A DNA stretch of 51,263 bases from an uncultured Ruminococcus sp. Lineage in GTDB: Bacteria > Bacillota > Clostridia > Oscillospirales > CAG-272. Shown here piece after piece: positions 32,755 through 40,687 of the stretch. The translations under genes were made by a program, and so were the position numbers. The stretch is taken from the NCBI GenBank assembly GCA_902762505.1, contig CACWOQ010000008.1, positions 1 through 51,263 of the forward strand, written 5' to 3'. The notes below the pieces were generated by a model. That model did not search any database. It saw nothing but the letters and a program-made list of their open reading frames with translations, and had not been told where the DNA came from. How positions within the stretch are numbered: the stretch's first letter is position 1; each line of letters opens with the position of its first letter.

Positions 32755-34353
32755 ATGAAAAAAATCACGGCAATACTGACGGTCGTCGTTATGCTTGCGG
32801 CGCTTGTACTGCAGGTCGGCGCGTCATACGAGGACATGGACGTTCCTCTGATCGAGCAGTCCCCTCAGAACGTAAGCTGGCCGGAGGGAGCCACAGCGAC
32901 GTACAACTGCGTATGCTCGAACGACAAGGGCCACGAGAAATACACGTACACGTGGTACATCGTTTATAACGGCGTCAGATACACCGTCGGATCCGAAGGC
33001 AAGACCACCGATCCGTGGAGAGCGTTCGTCGATTTTTCCGGCGGAAACACCGGAACGGTCGGCAACATGGTCATGCTTGACAAGATCGGCAAGGGACTTG
33101 ACGGATCGGAGATCTACTGCGTAGTAAAAAGCTCCGATACGGAGTCTGAATCATATCACGCGACGATCGCCGTAGGACCCGCGGATATGTTCGCGCCGCC
33201 CGAGATAACGACTCCCACCCATATTTTCTGCACCGCGGGCGACACCGTCGAGCTCGCCGTCAGCGCCAAGTCTAAAAGCGGGAACGTATCGGAGGTCAAG
33301 GACGGTCTTACGTATCACTGGTACACGACCGACACGGGTTATCTCAATAATATACTCCTGATGTTCGATAAGAACGGCAACGAATACAATAAAAACAAGA
33401 TCAGCCTCGAAATGACGGAGCCCGGCGTTTTCTATTACGTCTGCGGCGTCTTTGACGGAGAAGATACACCTTACGCCAATTTCAGCTATTCGAGCGTGAT
33501 CAGCGTATACGTGAACGACAAGATCGAAAACGTCGACATGGAAGTGACGAAGTCACCGGACAAAACGGTATATACCGTGGGCGACAAATTCGACCCGAAG
33601 GGAATGACCGTAAGAGTCCTCCGTTCGGACGGCTTTATGGATCTTAAAGACGGCGAGAGCCTCACGTTCGAGCCGGCTCAGTTCGTAAAAGCCGGTGAAA
33701 TCAAGGTCAAGATCATATATGAAGATATCAGCACGGAGCTTACCGTCACCGTCAACAAGGCGGTCGTGCCGGCGCCGTCCATAACGGAGCAGCCGAAGGG
33801 CGGCACGTTCAAGGCGGACGAGACCTGCGTACTGACCGTTAAAGCCCAGCCGAAATCCGGCGAGAACGTCGCTTATCAATGGTACGCCGTACCCGATAAC
33901 GATATGAGCCGCGCCGAAATGATAACCGGCGCCGTATCGTCCTCGTACACCGTCCCGAAGACGGAGGGCGTGAGCTATTATTTCTGCCGTGTGTTCGCGG
34001 TAGAGGGAAGCGATACCAGCGAGAACGTCGATTCCGCCGTCGCGTCGGTCGAATACCTGCCCCCGGAAACGGAACCTTTGACCACGGCGGAAGATACGGA
34101 GTCCGACGTGAAGGAAACGGAACCGCAGACGTCCGACACGGACAGCGGAGCTGCCGATACTTCGGCGCAGGAGCCCGTATCCGAGGAAAGCGCGACGGGC
34201 GAGCCCGCGACTACCGATGACGGAAGCGGCGCCGAACGCAAAACTGATCCCGTCGTCATACTGCTCTCGGTCGTCGCCGGACTGTTAGCGGCGGCTGCCG
34301 TCGCCGCGGCGGTGATACTCATAATCCACTTCAAGAAGAAAAAGAAGGCGTAA
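32755..34353 (+). CDS. Surface protein with Ig-like domains and C-terminal membrane anchor
   Basis: 532 residues. Signal peptide 1-23 (cleavage after VGA). Two or three Ig-type beta domains follow: residues about 33-145 (YTYTWYIVYNG, EIYCVVKSS), about 150-255 (TYHWYTTD, YYVCGVF) and about 345-435 (AYQWYAV, YYFCRVFA), with Trp/Cys pairs as in Ig folds. A Big_3-type domain (about 265-340) starts KSPDKTVYTVGDKFDPKGMTV, within the 20-residue limit when cut at KFD. A Thr/Glu/Asp linker, one membrane helix (about 500-525) and KKKKKA end it. This is a cell-surface adhesin or scaffold type; ligand unknown. It follows barstar by 66 nt, possibly the same transcript. Confidence 0.82.
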   Translation: MKKITAILTVVVMLAALVLQVGASYEDMDVPLIEQSPQNVSWPEGATATYNCVCSNDKGHEKYTYTWYIVYNGVRYTVGSEGKTTDPWRAFVDFSGGNTGTVGNMVMLDKIGKGLDGSEIYCVVKSSDTESESYHATIAVGPADMFAPPEITTPTHIFCTAGDTVELAVSAKSKSGNVSEVKDGLTYHWYTTDTGYLNNILLMFDKNGNEYNKNKISLEMTEPGVFYYVCGVFDGEDTPYANFSYSSVISVYVNDKIENVDMEVTKSPDKTVYTVGDKFDPKGMTVRVLRSDGFMDLKDGESLTFEPAQFVKAGEIKVKIIYEDISTELTVTVNKAVVPAPSITEQPKGGTFKADETCVLTVKAQPKSGENVAYQWYAVPDNDMSRAEMITGAVSSSYTVPKTEGVSYYFCRVFAVEGSDTSENVDSAVASVEYLPPETEPLTTAEDTESDVKETEPQTSDTDSGAADTSAQEPVSEESATGEPATTDDGSGAERKTDPVVILLSVVAGLLAAAAVAAAVILIIHFKKKKKA

Positions 34354-34364
34354 ACCGACCTCTG

Positions 34365-34406
34365 ACCGGCGCGACGATCCAAGTCGCGCCGGTTTTGATT
34401 TTTTTT
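34365..34406 (+). terminator. Intrinsic terminator after the Ig-domain gene
   Basis: ACCGGCGCGAC (34365-34375) pairs with GTCGCGCCGGT (34383-34393) around a 7-nt loop, followed by a T-rich run to 34406. Confidence 0.9.
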
Positions 34407-34438
34407 GCCCGTTTTCGGCGCGTGTTTGATTTCCGCTA

Positions 34439-34467
34439 TTGACAACGTTGTTTTTTTCTGATATAAT
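34439..34467 (+). promoter_or_regulatory. SigA-type promoter for the ABC exporter operon
   Basis: TTGACA (34439-34444), 17 nt, TATAAT (34462-34467). A palindromic CAACGTTG (34443-34450) overlaps the end of the -35 element and is a possible operator. Confidence 0.85.
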
Positions 34468-34493
34468 CAGCGGTAATCGTATCGGAGGTTAAA

Positions 34494-34751
34494 ATGAGGA
34501 TACTGCGGTTTTTATCGTATCTTTTTATGAACCTGTTGTTCAACTTCTGGGGAGGCATACCTGCCGTCGTTCTTCTTGTCCTGCACTTTACAAGCGGCGT
34601 GCCGATAGTCTGGTTCTGGGTCGCCCTTGCCGCGTGGATCATACTCGTGGCGCTTTATATGCGGCTGATCGGCGGTCTTACGTATCTCGGAAATACCGAA
34701 GAGCGGGAAAATCCAAATATAAATCCATATTCTCACAGGAACAAAAAATGA
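34494..34751 (+). CDS. Small two-helix membrane protein
   Basis: 85 residues with two hydrophobic segments (about residues 5-30 and 34-60) and a polar Asn/Arg/Lys tail. A GGAGG site precedes the ATG. The stop overlaps the ABC exporter start (ATGA), so it is coupled to it. I do not recognise a family; it may be an accessory subunit of the exporter or a small regulator of it. Confidence 0.75.
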   Translation: MRILRFLSYLFMNLLFNFWGGIPAVVLLVLHFTSGVPIVWFWVALAAWIILVALYMRLIGGLTYLGNTEERENPNINPYSHRNKK

Positions 34752-36532
34752 TATTCGGAAAATACGTAAACAGATACTATTTGAAATACGGCTTTATGCT
34801 GCTAATCGGGATAGCGGCGCTCGTAATGGTCGATTACGTGCAGCTTCTCGTTCCGGAGCTTTACCGCATGACGCTTAACGGATTAAGCGAGGGCGTGGTC
34901 GAGGTGAACGGCGCGATGCTGCCGTTCGATATGGATCTGTTGCTCGATCACATTTGCAGACCGCTTTTGTTTATAATACTCTCGCTCGTCATCGGGCGTT
35001 TCGTGTGGCGGATCTGCTTCTTCGGCTCAGCCGTGAAAATGGAGACAGATCTGCGTTCGCTCATGTTCGACCGCTGCAAGGAGCTTTCACAGCAGTTCTA
35101 CAACGAAAACAAGGTCGGCGGACTCATGTCGCTTTTCACGAACGACCTTGAAACGATACAGGACTGCTTCGGCGGCGGTATACTCATGGCTTGCGACGCG
35201 CTGCTTCTCGGTATCCTCTCGATCGTCAAAATGGCGAGGATGAACGTATGGCTCACGCTGTTCGCCCTGATACCGATGCTTCTGCTCGGCGCCGTCGGCA
35301 CGATCGTCGGCCGCGCGATGACGAAGCGCTGGGATTCAAGGCAGGAGGCGTTCTCGCGTCTGTCCGACTTCTCGCAGGAGAGCTTCTCCGGCATCTCCGT
35401 CATAAAGGCGTTCGTCCGTGAGACGAGGGAGCTTCTCGCCTTCGCGCGCCTCAACCGCGAAAACGAAAACGCGAACGTTGAATACGTCCGCATCTCCGTT
35501 CTTCTGAACATACTCGTCACGCTTTTCGTCGAATCCGTTCTGTGCGTGATCTTCGGCTACGGCGGCTATCTCGTGCACGAACACGTTTTCAACGTCGGCG
35601 AGCTTATGGAATTCACCGGCTATTTCACCTCCGTGATCTGGCCGATAATGGCTATCGCCGAGCTTATAGACATGAGATCCCGCGGCAAGGCTTCGCTTCA
35701 GCGTATAACGAAGCTTATCGAGACCGAACCAGACGTAAAGGACCGCGAAGACGTATCCGATCCCGGCGTCATCCGCGGACAGATCGAATTCCGCGACCTT
35801 TCCTTCACGTACCCGGGGGCTTCGTCTCCGTCTCTGTCTCACGTTTCGTTTAAAATCGAGGCGGGGCAGAGAGTCGGTATTATCGGCAAGACCGGCTCGG
35901 GTAAAACCACCATCGCGGATCTTATACTGCGCCAGTACAACGTTGAAGACGGACAGCTTTTCATAGACGGCAGGGATATAAACACTATACCGATAAAAAC
36001 GCTGCGCAAATACACCGCCTACGTTCCGCAGGATAATTTCCTTTTCAGCGATACGATAGAGAACAACATAGCCTTCGCCGTCGACGATTTCTCGGACGAG
36101 CAGGTATACGACGCGGCTCAGTTTGCAGGAGTCCACGACGATATAGCTGAATTTCCCGAAAAATACGGGACCGTGCTCGGCGAACGCGGCGTGACCGTTT
36201 CGGGCGGACAGAAGCAGAGGATCTCGATCGCACGCGCGCTTATGAAGGACGCGGCGATAACGATAATGGACGATGCCGTTTCCGCCGTCGACACAAAGAC
36301 GGAGGAGCGGATACTTGACGCGCTCCGCAATTGCAGGAACGGTCAGACCACCATTATGATCGCTCACCGTGTAAGCACGGTCGAGGATATGGATCTCATT
36401 ATTTACGTCGACGACGGCACGGTCACCGCCGCCGGCACGCACGAGCAGCTTCTTCAGAGCTGCGAGGCGTACAGAAAGACCGTTGAGCTTCAGAAGCTCG
36501 AGGAAGAGAGGAGGGACGATCTCAATGCGTGA
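34748..36532 (+). CDS. ABC exporter half-transporter, degenerate-site subunit
   Basis: 594 residues from ATG 34748 (MIFGKY), coupled to the upstream small gene; an earlier in-frame ATG at 34634 lies inside that gene and is rejected. An N-terminal six-helix exporter domain is followed by a nucleotide-binding domain: Walker A GKTGSGKTT, signature VSGGQKQR, Walker B ITIMDDAVSAVD, H-loop MIAHRVST. The residue after Walker B is Asp instead of the catalytic Glu, the hallmark of the non-canonical site in heterodimeric exporters such as BmrCD and TM287/288. It overlaps the partner gene by 8 nt. The substrate (drug, lipid or peptide) is unknown. Confidence 0.92.
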   Translation: MIFGKYVNRYYLKYGFMLLIGIAALVMVDYVQLLVPELYRMTLNGLSEGVVEVNGAMLPFDMDLLLDHICRPLLFIILSLVIGRFVWRICFFGSAVKMETDLRSLMFDRCKELSQQFYNENKVGGLMSLFTNDLETIQDCFGGGILMACDALLLGILSIVKMARMNVWLTLFALIPMLLLGAVGTIVGRAMTKRWDSRQEAFSRLSDFSQESFSGISVIKAFVRETRELLAFARLNRENENANVEYVRISVLLNILVTLFVESVLCVIFGYGGYLVHEHVFNVGELMEFTGYFTSVIWPIMAIAELIDMRSRGKASLQRITKLIETEPDVKDREDVSDPGVIRGQIEFRDLSFTYPGASSPSLSHVSFKIEAGQRVGIIGKTGSGKTTIADLILRQYNVEDGQLFIDGRDINTIPIKTLRKYTAYVPQDNFLFSDTIENNIAFAVDDFSDEQVYDAAQFAGVHDDIAEFPEKYGTVLGERGVTVSGGQKQRISIARALMKDAAITIMDDAVSAVDTKTEERILDALRNCRNGQTTIMIAHRVSTVEDMDLIIYVDDGTVTAAGTHEQLLQSCEAYRKTVELQKLEEERRDDLNA

Positions 36533-38408
36533 GTATTATCCGTTACTCGTCGTAGGCGCCGCCGTTTCGGTGTTCGCGCTCGTATTCATCCTCGCGTACG
36601 TCTTCATGAAGGGCAAAAAGGAAGCGATAGGCTTCGACCGGAATATGAAGGACTCCGAGATAACGAAACGTCTGCTCCGTTACGCCGCGCCTCACTGGAA
36701 GAGCTTCCTTGCCGTGTTCTTCATAATGCTGTTTTCGATAGCGTATGACATCGTGTCGCCGCTCATTATCAGCCGCATAACGAAGCTTATCGGCGGAGAT
36801 TTTGAGATGAGTCAGCTCTTCCTCACGATCGCCGTATACGCGGGTATACTGCTCGTATCGCTCGCCTGCCAGTATTTACAGGCGATAATACTGCAAAAGA
36901 CCGGTCAGAGGATCATTTCCGCTCTCAGATACGACACGTTCGAGCATATAGAAAAGCTCAGTCACGAGCAGTTTTCCGAAATACCCACCGGTAAGCTCGT
37001 AACGAGAGTGACGAACGACACGAACGCCGTTTCGATGATGTTCACCAATATTTTCGTGAACCTTGCCAAAAACTCTCTCGTCATCATCGGCATACTCGCC
37101 GCGATGTTCTTCCTCAATCTCGAGCTTACGCTGATGGTGCTTTGCTTCGTGCCCTTCATCGTTACGTTCACCTTTATTTTCAGAAAATTCTCAAGAAAAG
37201 CGTACCGCCGCGTCAAGGACGGTACTACGGATATAAACACGTTCTTATCCGAAAACCTCTCCGGTATGAAGATAATCCGCGTGTTTGACAGAAAAAAGCG
37301 CAAAATGGAGGAGTTCAACCGTAAGAATACGGAGCTCGGACGCGCGAAAAACAGACAGATCTTCGTCTTCGGCATATTCCGGCCGACGATATATATGCTT
37401 TATATCTCAAGCGTGCTCGCGCTGCTTTATCTCGCCGGCCGCGGAAAGATAACGGGCGCAGCCGTTTTCGGTCAGACGATCGGCGCGGAGGTGCTTGTCG
37501 CGTTTTACATGTACGTTCAGAAATTCTTCAACCCGATACAGACGCTTGCGGAGCAGTTCAACTGGCTGCAGTCTGCGTTCGCCTCGGCTGAAAAGATCTT
37601 CACGATACTCGATATAAAGCCCGGCGTTGTCGACGATCCCGGCGCCGTCGATATAGGCGATATAAACGGCTCGATAGAGTTCGACCACGTTTGGTTTGCG
37701 TACAAGGAGGATAACTGGATCCTGAAGGACGTGTCCTTCAAGGTCGAAGCGGGGCAGACCGTCGCGCTCGTGGGCCCCACCGGCGCCGGAAAAACGACGA
37801 TACTTTCGCTGCTTTGCCGCAACTACGACATTCAGAAGGGCAGGATACTGATCGACGGCGTGGATATAAGAAAATACACGATAAGATCGCTGCGCCGCCA
37901 GTTCGGGCAGATGCTTCAGAACGTGTTCCTGTTCTCGGGTACTATCAGATCGAATATCGTTTTGCGTGATGATTCGATAACGGACGATCAGATAAACGAG
38001 GCTTGCCGCTACGTCAACGCGGACAAGTTCATCGACAGACTGCCGGACGGACTCGACCACGAGGTCAGGGAATTCGGAAACAACTTCTCAGCCGGACAGA
38101 GACAGCTGATCTCGTTCGCGCGCACGATCCTCTATAAGCCGAAGATCATGATTCTCGATGAGGCGACCGCGAATATTGATACGGAGACGGAGCAGCTTAT
38201 ACAGGATTCGCTTGAGAGGATGATGAATATCGGTACGATGCTCATCGTCGCTCACCGCCTGTCTACGATACAGCATTCGGACAACATAATCGTTCTGGCG
38301 GACGGCAGGATAGAAGAGCAGGGATCACACGAGCAGCTGCTCGAAAAACGCGGCAGATATTACGCGTTATATACCTTGCAGCACCACAGACAGCAGCTTA
38401 TGAGCTGA
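36525..38408 (+). CDS. ABC exporter half-transporter, catalytic-site subunit
   Basis: 627 residues from ATG 36525 (MREYYP), preceded by GGAGGGA. An extra N-terminal membrane helix (about 5-28) precedes the six-helix exporter domain, then the nucleotide-binding domain: Walker A GPTGAGKTT, Walker B IMILDEATANID with catalytic Glu, H-loop IVAHRLST. Its own signature is FSAGQRQL (SAGQ rather than SGGQ), so the complete catalytic site should form from this Walker B and the partner's SGGQ. This complementary pattern supports a heterodimer. It ends at a terminator 9 nt downstream. Confidence 0.93.
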   Translation: MREYYPLLVVGAAVSVFALVFILAYVFMKGKKEAIGFDRNMKDSEITKRLLRYAAPHWKSFLAVFFIMLFSIAYDIVSPLIISRITKLIGGDFEMSQLFLTIAVYAGILLVSLACQYLQAIILQKTGQRIISALRYDTFEHIEKLSHEQFSEIPTGKLVTRVTNDTNAVSMMFTNIFVNLAKNSLVIIGILAAMFFLNLELTLMVLCFVPFIVTFTFIFRKFSRKAYRRVKDGTTDINTFLSENLSGMKIIRVFDRKKRKMEEFNRKNTELGRAKNRQIFVFGIFRPTIYMLYISSVLALLYLAGRGKITGAAVFGQTIGAEVLVAFYMYVQKFFNPIQTLAEQFNWLQSAFASAEKIFTILDIKPGVVDDPGAVDIGDINGSIEFDHVWFAYKEDNWILKDVSFKVEAGQTVALVGPTGAGKTTILSLLCRNYDIQKGRILIDGVDIRKYTIRSLRRQFGQMLQNVFLFSGTIRSNIVLRDDSITDDQINEACRYVNADKFIDRLPDGLDHEVREFGNNFSAGQRQLISFARTILYKPKIMILDEATANIDTETEQLIQDSLERMMNIGTMLIVAHRLSTIQHSDNIIVLADGRIEEQGSHEQLLEKRGRYYALYTLQHHRQQLMS

Positions 38409-38416
38409 AAAAGATC

Positions 38417-38446
38417 CGCCGCGGATACTCCGCGGCGAATTTTTTT
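38417..38446 (+). terminator. Intrinsic terminator of the ABC exporter operon
   Basis: CGCCGCGGA (38417-38425), TAC loop, TCCGCGGCG (38429-38437), then AA and seven T. Confidence 0.92.
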
Positions 38447-38470
38447 ATAAAAACCGTAATACATTTGCGG

Positions 38471-38499
38471 TTGACAACGTATTTCAGTTATTGTATAAT
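38471..38499 (+). promoter_or_regulatory. SigA-type promoter for the ETT-repeat lipoprotein
   Basis: TTGACA (38471-38476), 17 nt, TATAAT (38494-38499), 31 nt before the ATG. The sequence TTGACAACGT is shared with the ABC exporter promoter at 34439. Confidence 0.88.
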
Positions 38500-38529
38500 C
38501 GTAATACAGACGACCGAAAGGACACAGAT

Positions 38530-40683
38530 ATGCACATGAAAAAAAGAATCACAGCCGCGGCGCTCGCGCTGCTTATGCTGATATCGGCAGCGGCGTGCGC
38601 GGATAACGACGTACCGGCGACAGACGCTCAGACAGAGATCACCGCCGGAGAAACGACCGAACCGGAAACTACCGAGTCGGAGACGACCGGGGCGGAGACG
38701 ACCGGGGCGGAGACGACCGGGGCGGAGACGACCGGGGCGGAGACGACCGAGCCGGAAACTACCGAGTCGGAAACTACCGCGCCGGAAACTACCGAGTCGG
38801 AAACGACCGCGCCGGAAACTACCGAGCCGGAGACGACCGCGCCGGAGACGACCAAGCCGGAAACGACCGCGCCGGAAACGACTGTTCCCGAGACGACGAA
38901 AAAGCCGGATCCGGATCCCGTTGAAGAAAAATACAGCACGGAAAACGGCTTGAAATATACGGCGAAGGGTTACGGCAAGGTCAGCGGTACGACGTTCACC
39001 GTCAAAAGCGGTTTTACGATGACGTTTGACGAAGGCGCGTTTTCCGCCGCCTTCAACCGCATGAGCTTCACGTACTCCGTGGGCAAGCCCGTAAAGCTTA
39101 CGGTCACGTACAAAAAATCCGGAGCATCCGTCACCGATCAGTATTTTCTTGAAAAAGCCGACGGCGCGACGTTCAACGGACTTATCTCGTCTTATCTGTC
39201 AAACGGCACCGGCAGCGGACTCGTATCCGTTTCCGTCGTTCCGTGCAGCGGCGGCGAGACGACCTTCCGCCTCATCTCCGCCTCGGCAGAGAAAATAAAG
39301 GTCTATAACGACAAGGAGTATTTCCTTGAAAACGACCGCTTCAAGGTAGGTATTCAGCTTTCGTGGGGCGGCGGACTCAATTACATACAGGACAAAAAGT
39401 GCCCGGTATCGGGACTTACGAACCTCGTGAACCGTCACGACACCGGAAGACTCATACAGCAGTCGTATTACGGCACGGGCGGCAACTCGCAGTACACGCC
39501 GGGATCGTTCAACGGAAGCAAATGGGCGTACAACCCCGTTCAGGGCGGCGACCAGTACGGCAACGCCAGCCGTCTGATAGACGTTATCGTCAAGGCTGAT
39601 TCCGTTTACATAAAAGCGCAGCCGCAGGATTGGTCTCTCAACAACAAGATCACCCCGAGCTATATGGAAAACACGTATACTCTGACGGACGAATACGTCC
39701 GAGTGGACAACCGCTTTGTCGATTTCTCCGGATGGGAGCACAGATACGCTCATCAGGAGCTTCCGGCGTTCTATACCGTAAGCTATCTCAACCGTTTCAC
39801 CTGGTATAACGGCAAAAACGGCTGGACATCCGAGCCGCTCTCCTATAAAGACGACCTTCAGTTCTGGGGCGACGCAAGATACTCCGAATCGTGCAGATTC
39901 CCCGTTAAGGAAGAGAATACGGAAACGTGGTGCGCCTGGGTCTCTGCAAAGGATGATTTCGGCATCGGTCTGTTCGTGCCCGGTATCGATCAGCTTTACG
40001 CCGGAAAATTCTCATACAACGGATCAAAATCCGCGTCTGACGGCGCGACAAACTACGTCGCTCCGCTCATGATGATAAAGATGGTATCGTATACGCCTAT
40101 TGAATACAGCTATCTCATCACCACCGGCAGCGTCTCGCATATAAGAGAGGTTTTCACGGCGAACAAGGATTTCGCCGACAACTCGTCGCTCAAAAAGAAC
40201 AGCATGAGTATGCGCGTGATCGACGTTGACTATACGAATATAGACTTTACGGTCGAAAGCTCGAAGAACGTTGCAAAGGAGCCGAACAATACCGATATCG
40301 CGTACAGCTCCTCGCAGAAGGCGCTTCAGCTCAGGGTCAGCAGCGCGAACGACCCGCAGGTCATGATAGACTATACCGGCTCGTCCACGCCGCTTCAGGC
40401 GTCGGATTACAAGACTCTTGAGATCGTATACATGATCCCGACGTCGAACAAGACCGGATCCTACGTTACTGACCTGTTCCTTTGCACCGGCTCGAAGATG
40501 AACCCGGACGGCTCTGAGCGCACGCGCGCCGATCTTATAAACGACGGTGAATATCACACGCTTTCGGTCGATCTTTCCGCGCTTCCGTTCTGGTCGGGAA
40601 CCGTGAACAGGATCAGATTCGACTATTTCGACGCCTGCACCGCGGGCGACGTTATGTACGTCAAATCGATCAGTCTGAAATAG
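38530..40683 (+). CDS. Lipoprotein with ETT-repeat linker, mutarotase-like domain and C-terminal binding domain
   Basis: 717 residues. Lipobox AAAC (Cys23), then 17 ETT units at residues 41-123, forming a long flexible stalk. Residues about 135-255 are a beta domain; about 265-560 contain a distinctive block (FKVGIQLSWGGGLNYI, HDTGRLIQQSYYG, YNPVQGGDQYGN, QELPAFYTVSY, ETWCAWVS), which I associate with a galactose-mutarotase/lyase-like supersandwich of unknown activity. The last 120 residues resemble a carbohydrate-binding beta sandwich. A GAAAGGA site supports ATG 38530; ATG 38536 is also possible. Likely a surface glycan-active or glycan-binding protein, followed 4 nt later by a DUF4091 gene. 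Confidence 0.78.
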   Translation: MHMKKRITAAALALLMLISAAACADNDVPATDAQTEITAGETTEPETTESETTGAETTGAETTGAETTGAETTEPETTESETTAPETTESETTAPETTEPETTAPETTKPETTAPETTVPETTKKPDPDPVEEKYSTENGLKYTAKGYGKVSGTTFTVKSGFTMTFDEGAFSAAFNRMSFTYSVGKPVKLTVTYKKSGASVTDQYFLEKADGATFNGLISSYLSNGTGSGLVSVSVVPCSGGETTFRLISASAEKIKVYNDKEYFLENDRFKVGIQLSWGGGLNYIQDKKCPVSGLTNLVNRHDTGRLIQQSYYGTGGNSQYTPGSFNGSKWAYNPVQGGDQYGNASRLIDVIVKADSVYIKAQPQDWSLNNKITPSYMENTYTLTDEYVRVDNRFVDFSGWEHRYAHQELPAFYTVSYLNRFTWYNGKNGWTSEPLSYKDDLQFWGDARYSESCRFPVKEENTETWCAWVSAKDDFGIGLFVPGIDQLYAGKFSYNGSKSASDGATNYVAPLMMIKMVSYTPIEYSYLITTGSVSHIREVFTANKDFADNSSLKKNSMSMRVIDVDYTNIDFTVESSKNVAKEPNNTDIAYSSSQKALQLRVSSANDPQVMIDYTGSSTPLQASDYKTLEIVYMIPTSNKTGSYVTDLFLCTGSKMNPDGSERTRADLINDGEYHTLSVDLSALPFWSGTVNRIRFDYFDACTAGDVMYVKSISLK
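38650..38898 (+). repeat. Tandem 15-bp coding repeats (ETT units)
   Basis: Seventeen units encode ETT plus two variable residues. Four consecutive units at 38689-38748 are identical at all 15 bases (GGGGCGGAGACGACC); the others differ mainly in the variable positions. Identity at the DNA level suggests recent expansion by slippage. The 15-bp period keeps the frame, so copy number changes would only alter stalk length. A related array of seven units lies at 31935-32039 in the barnase lipoprotein. Confidence 0.95.
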
Positions 40684-40687
40684 GTGG

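Noticed and set aside
34634..34747. Longer N terminus for the first ABC subunit
   Set aside because: It lies within the small membrane protein gene; ATG 34748 has the typical ATGA coupling. Similar longer starts at 36483, 45044 and 29304 were rejected for the same kind of reason.
38650..38898. Possible CRISPR array
   Set aside because: The 15-bp units are in frame within a lipoprotein gene and have no unique spacers.
38628..38939. Repetitive minus-strand frame rich in VVSG
   Set aside because: It is only the antisense reading of the ETT repeat array; the same is true of the minus frame at 31670-32074.
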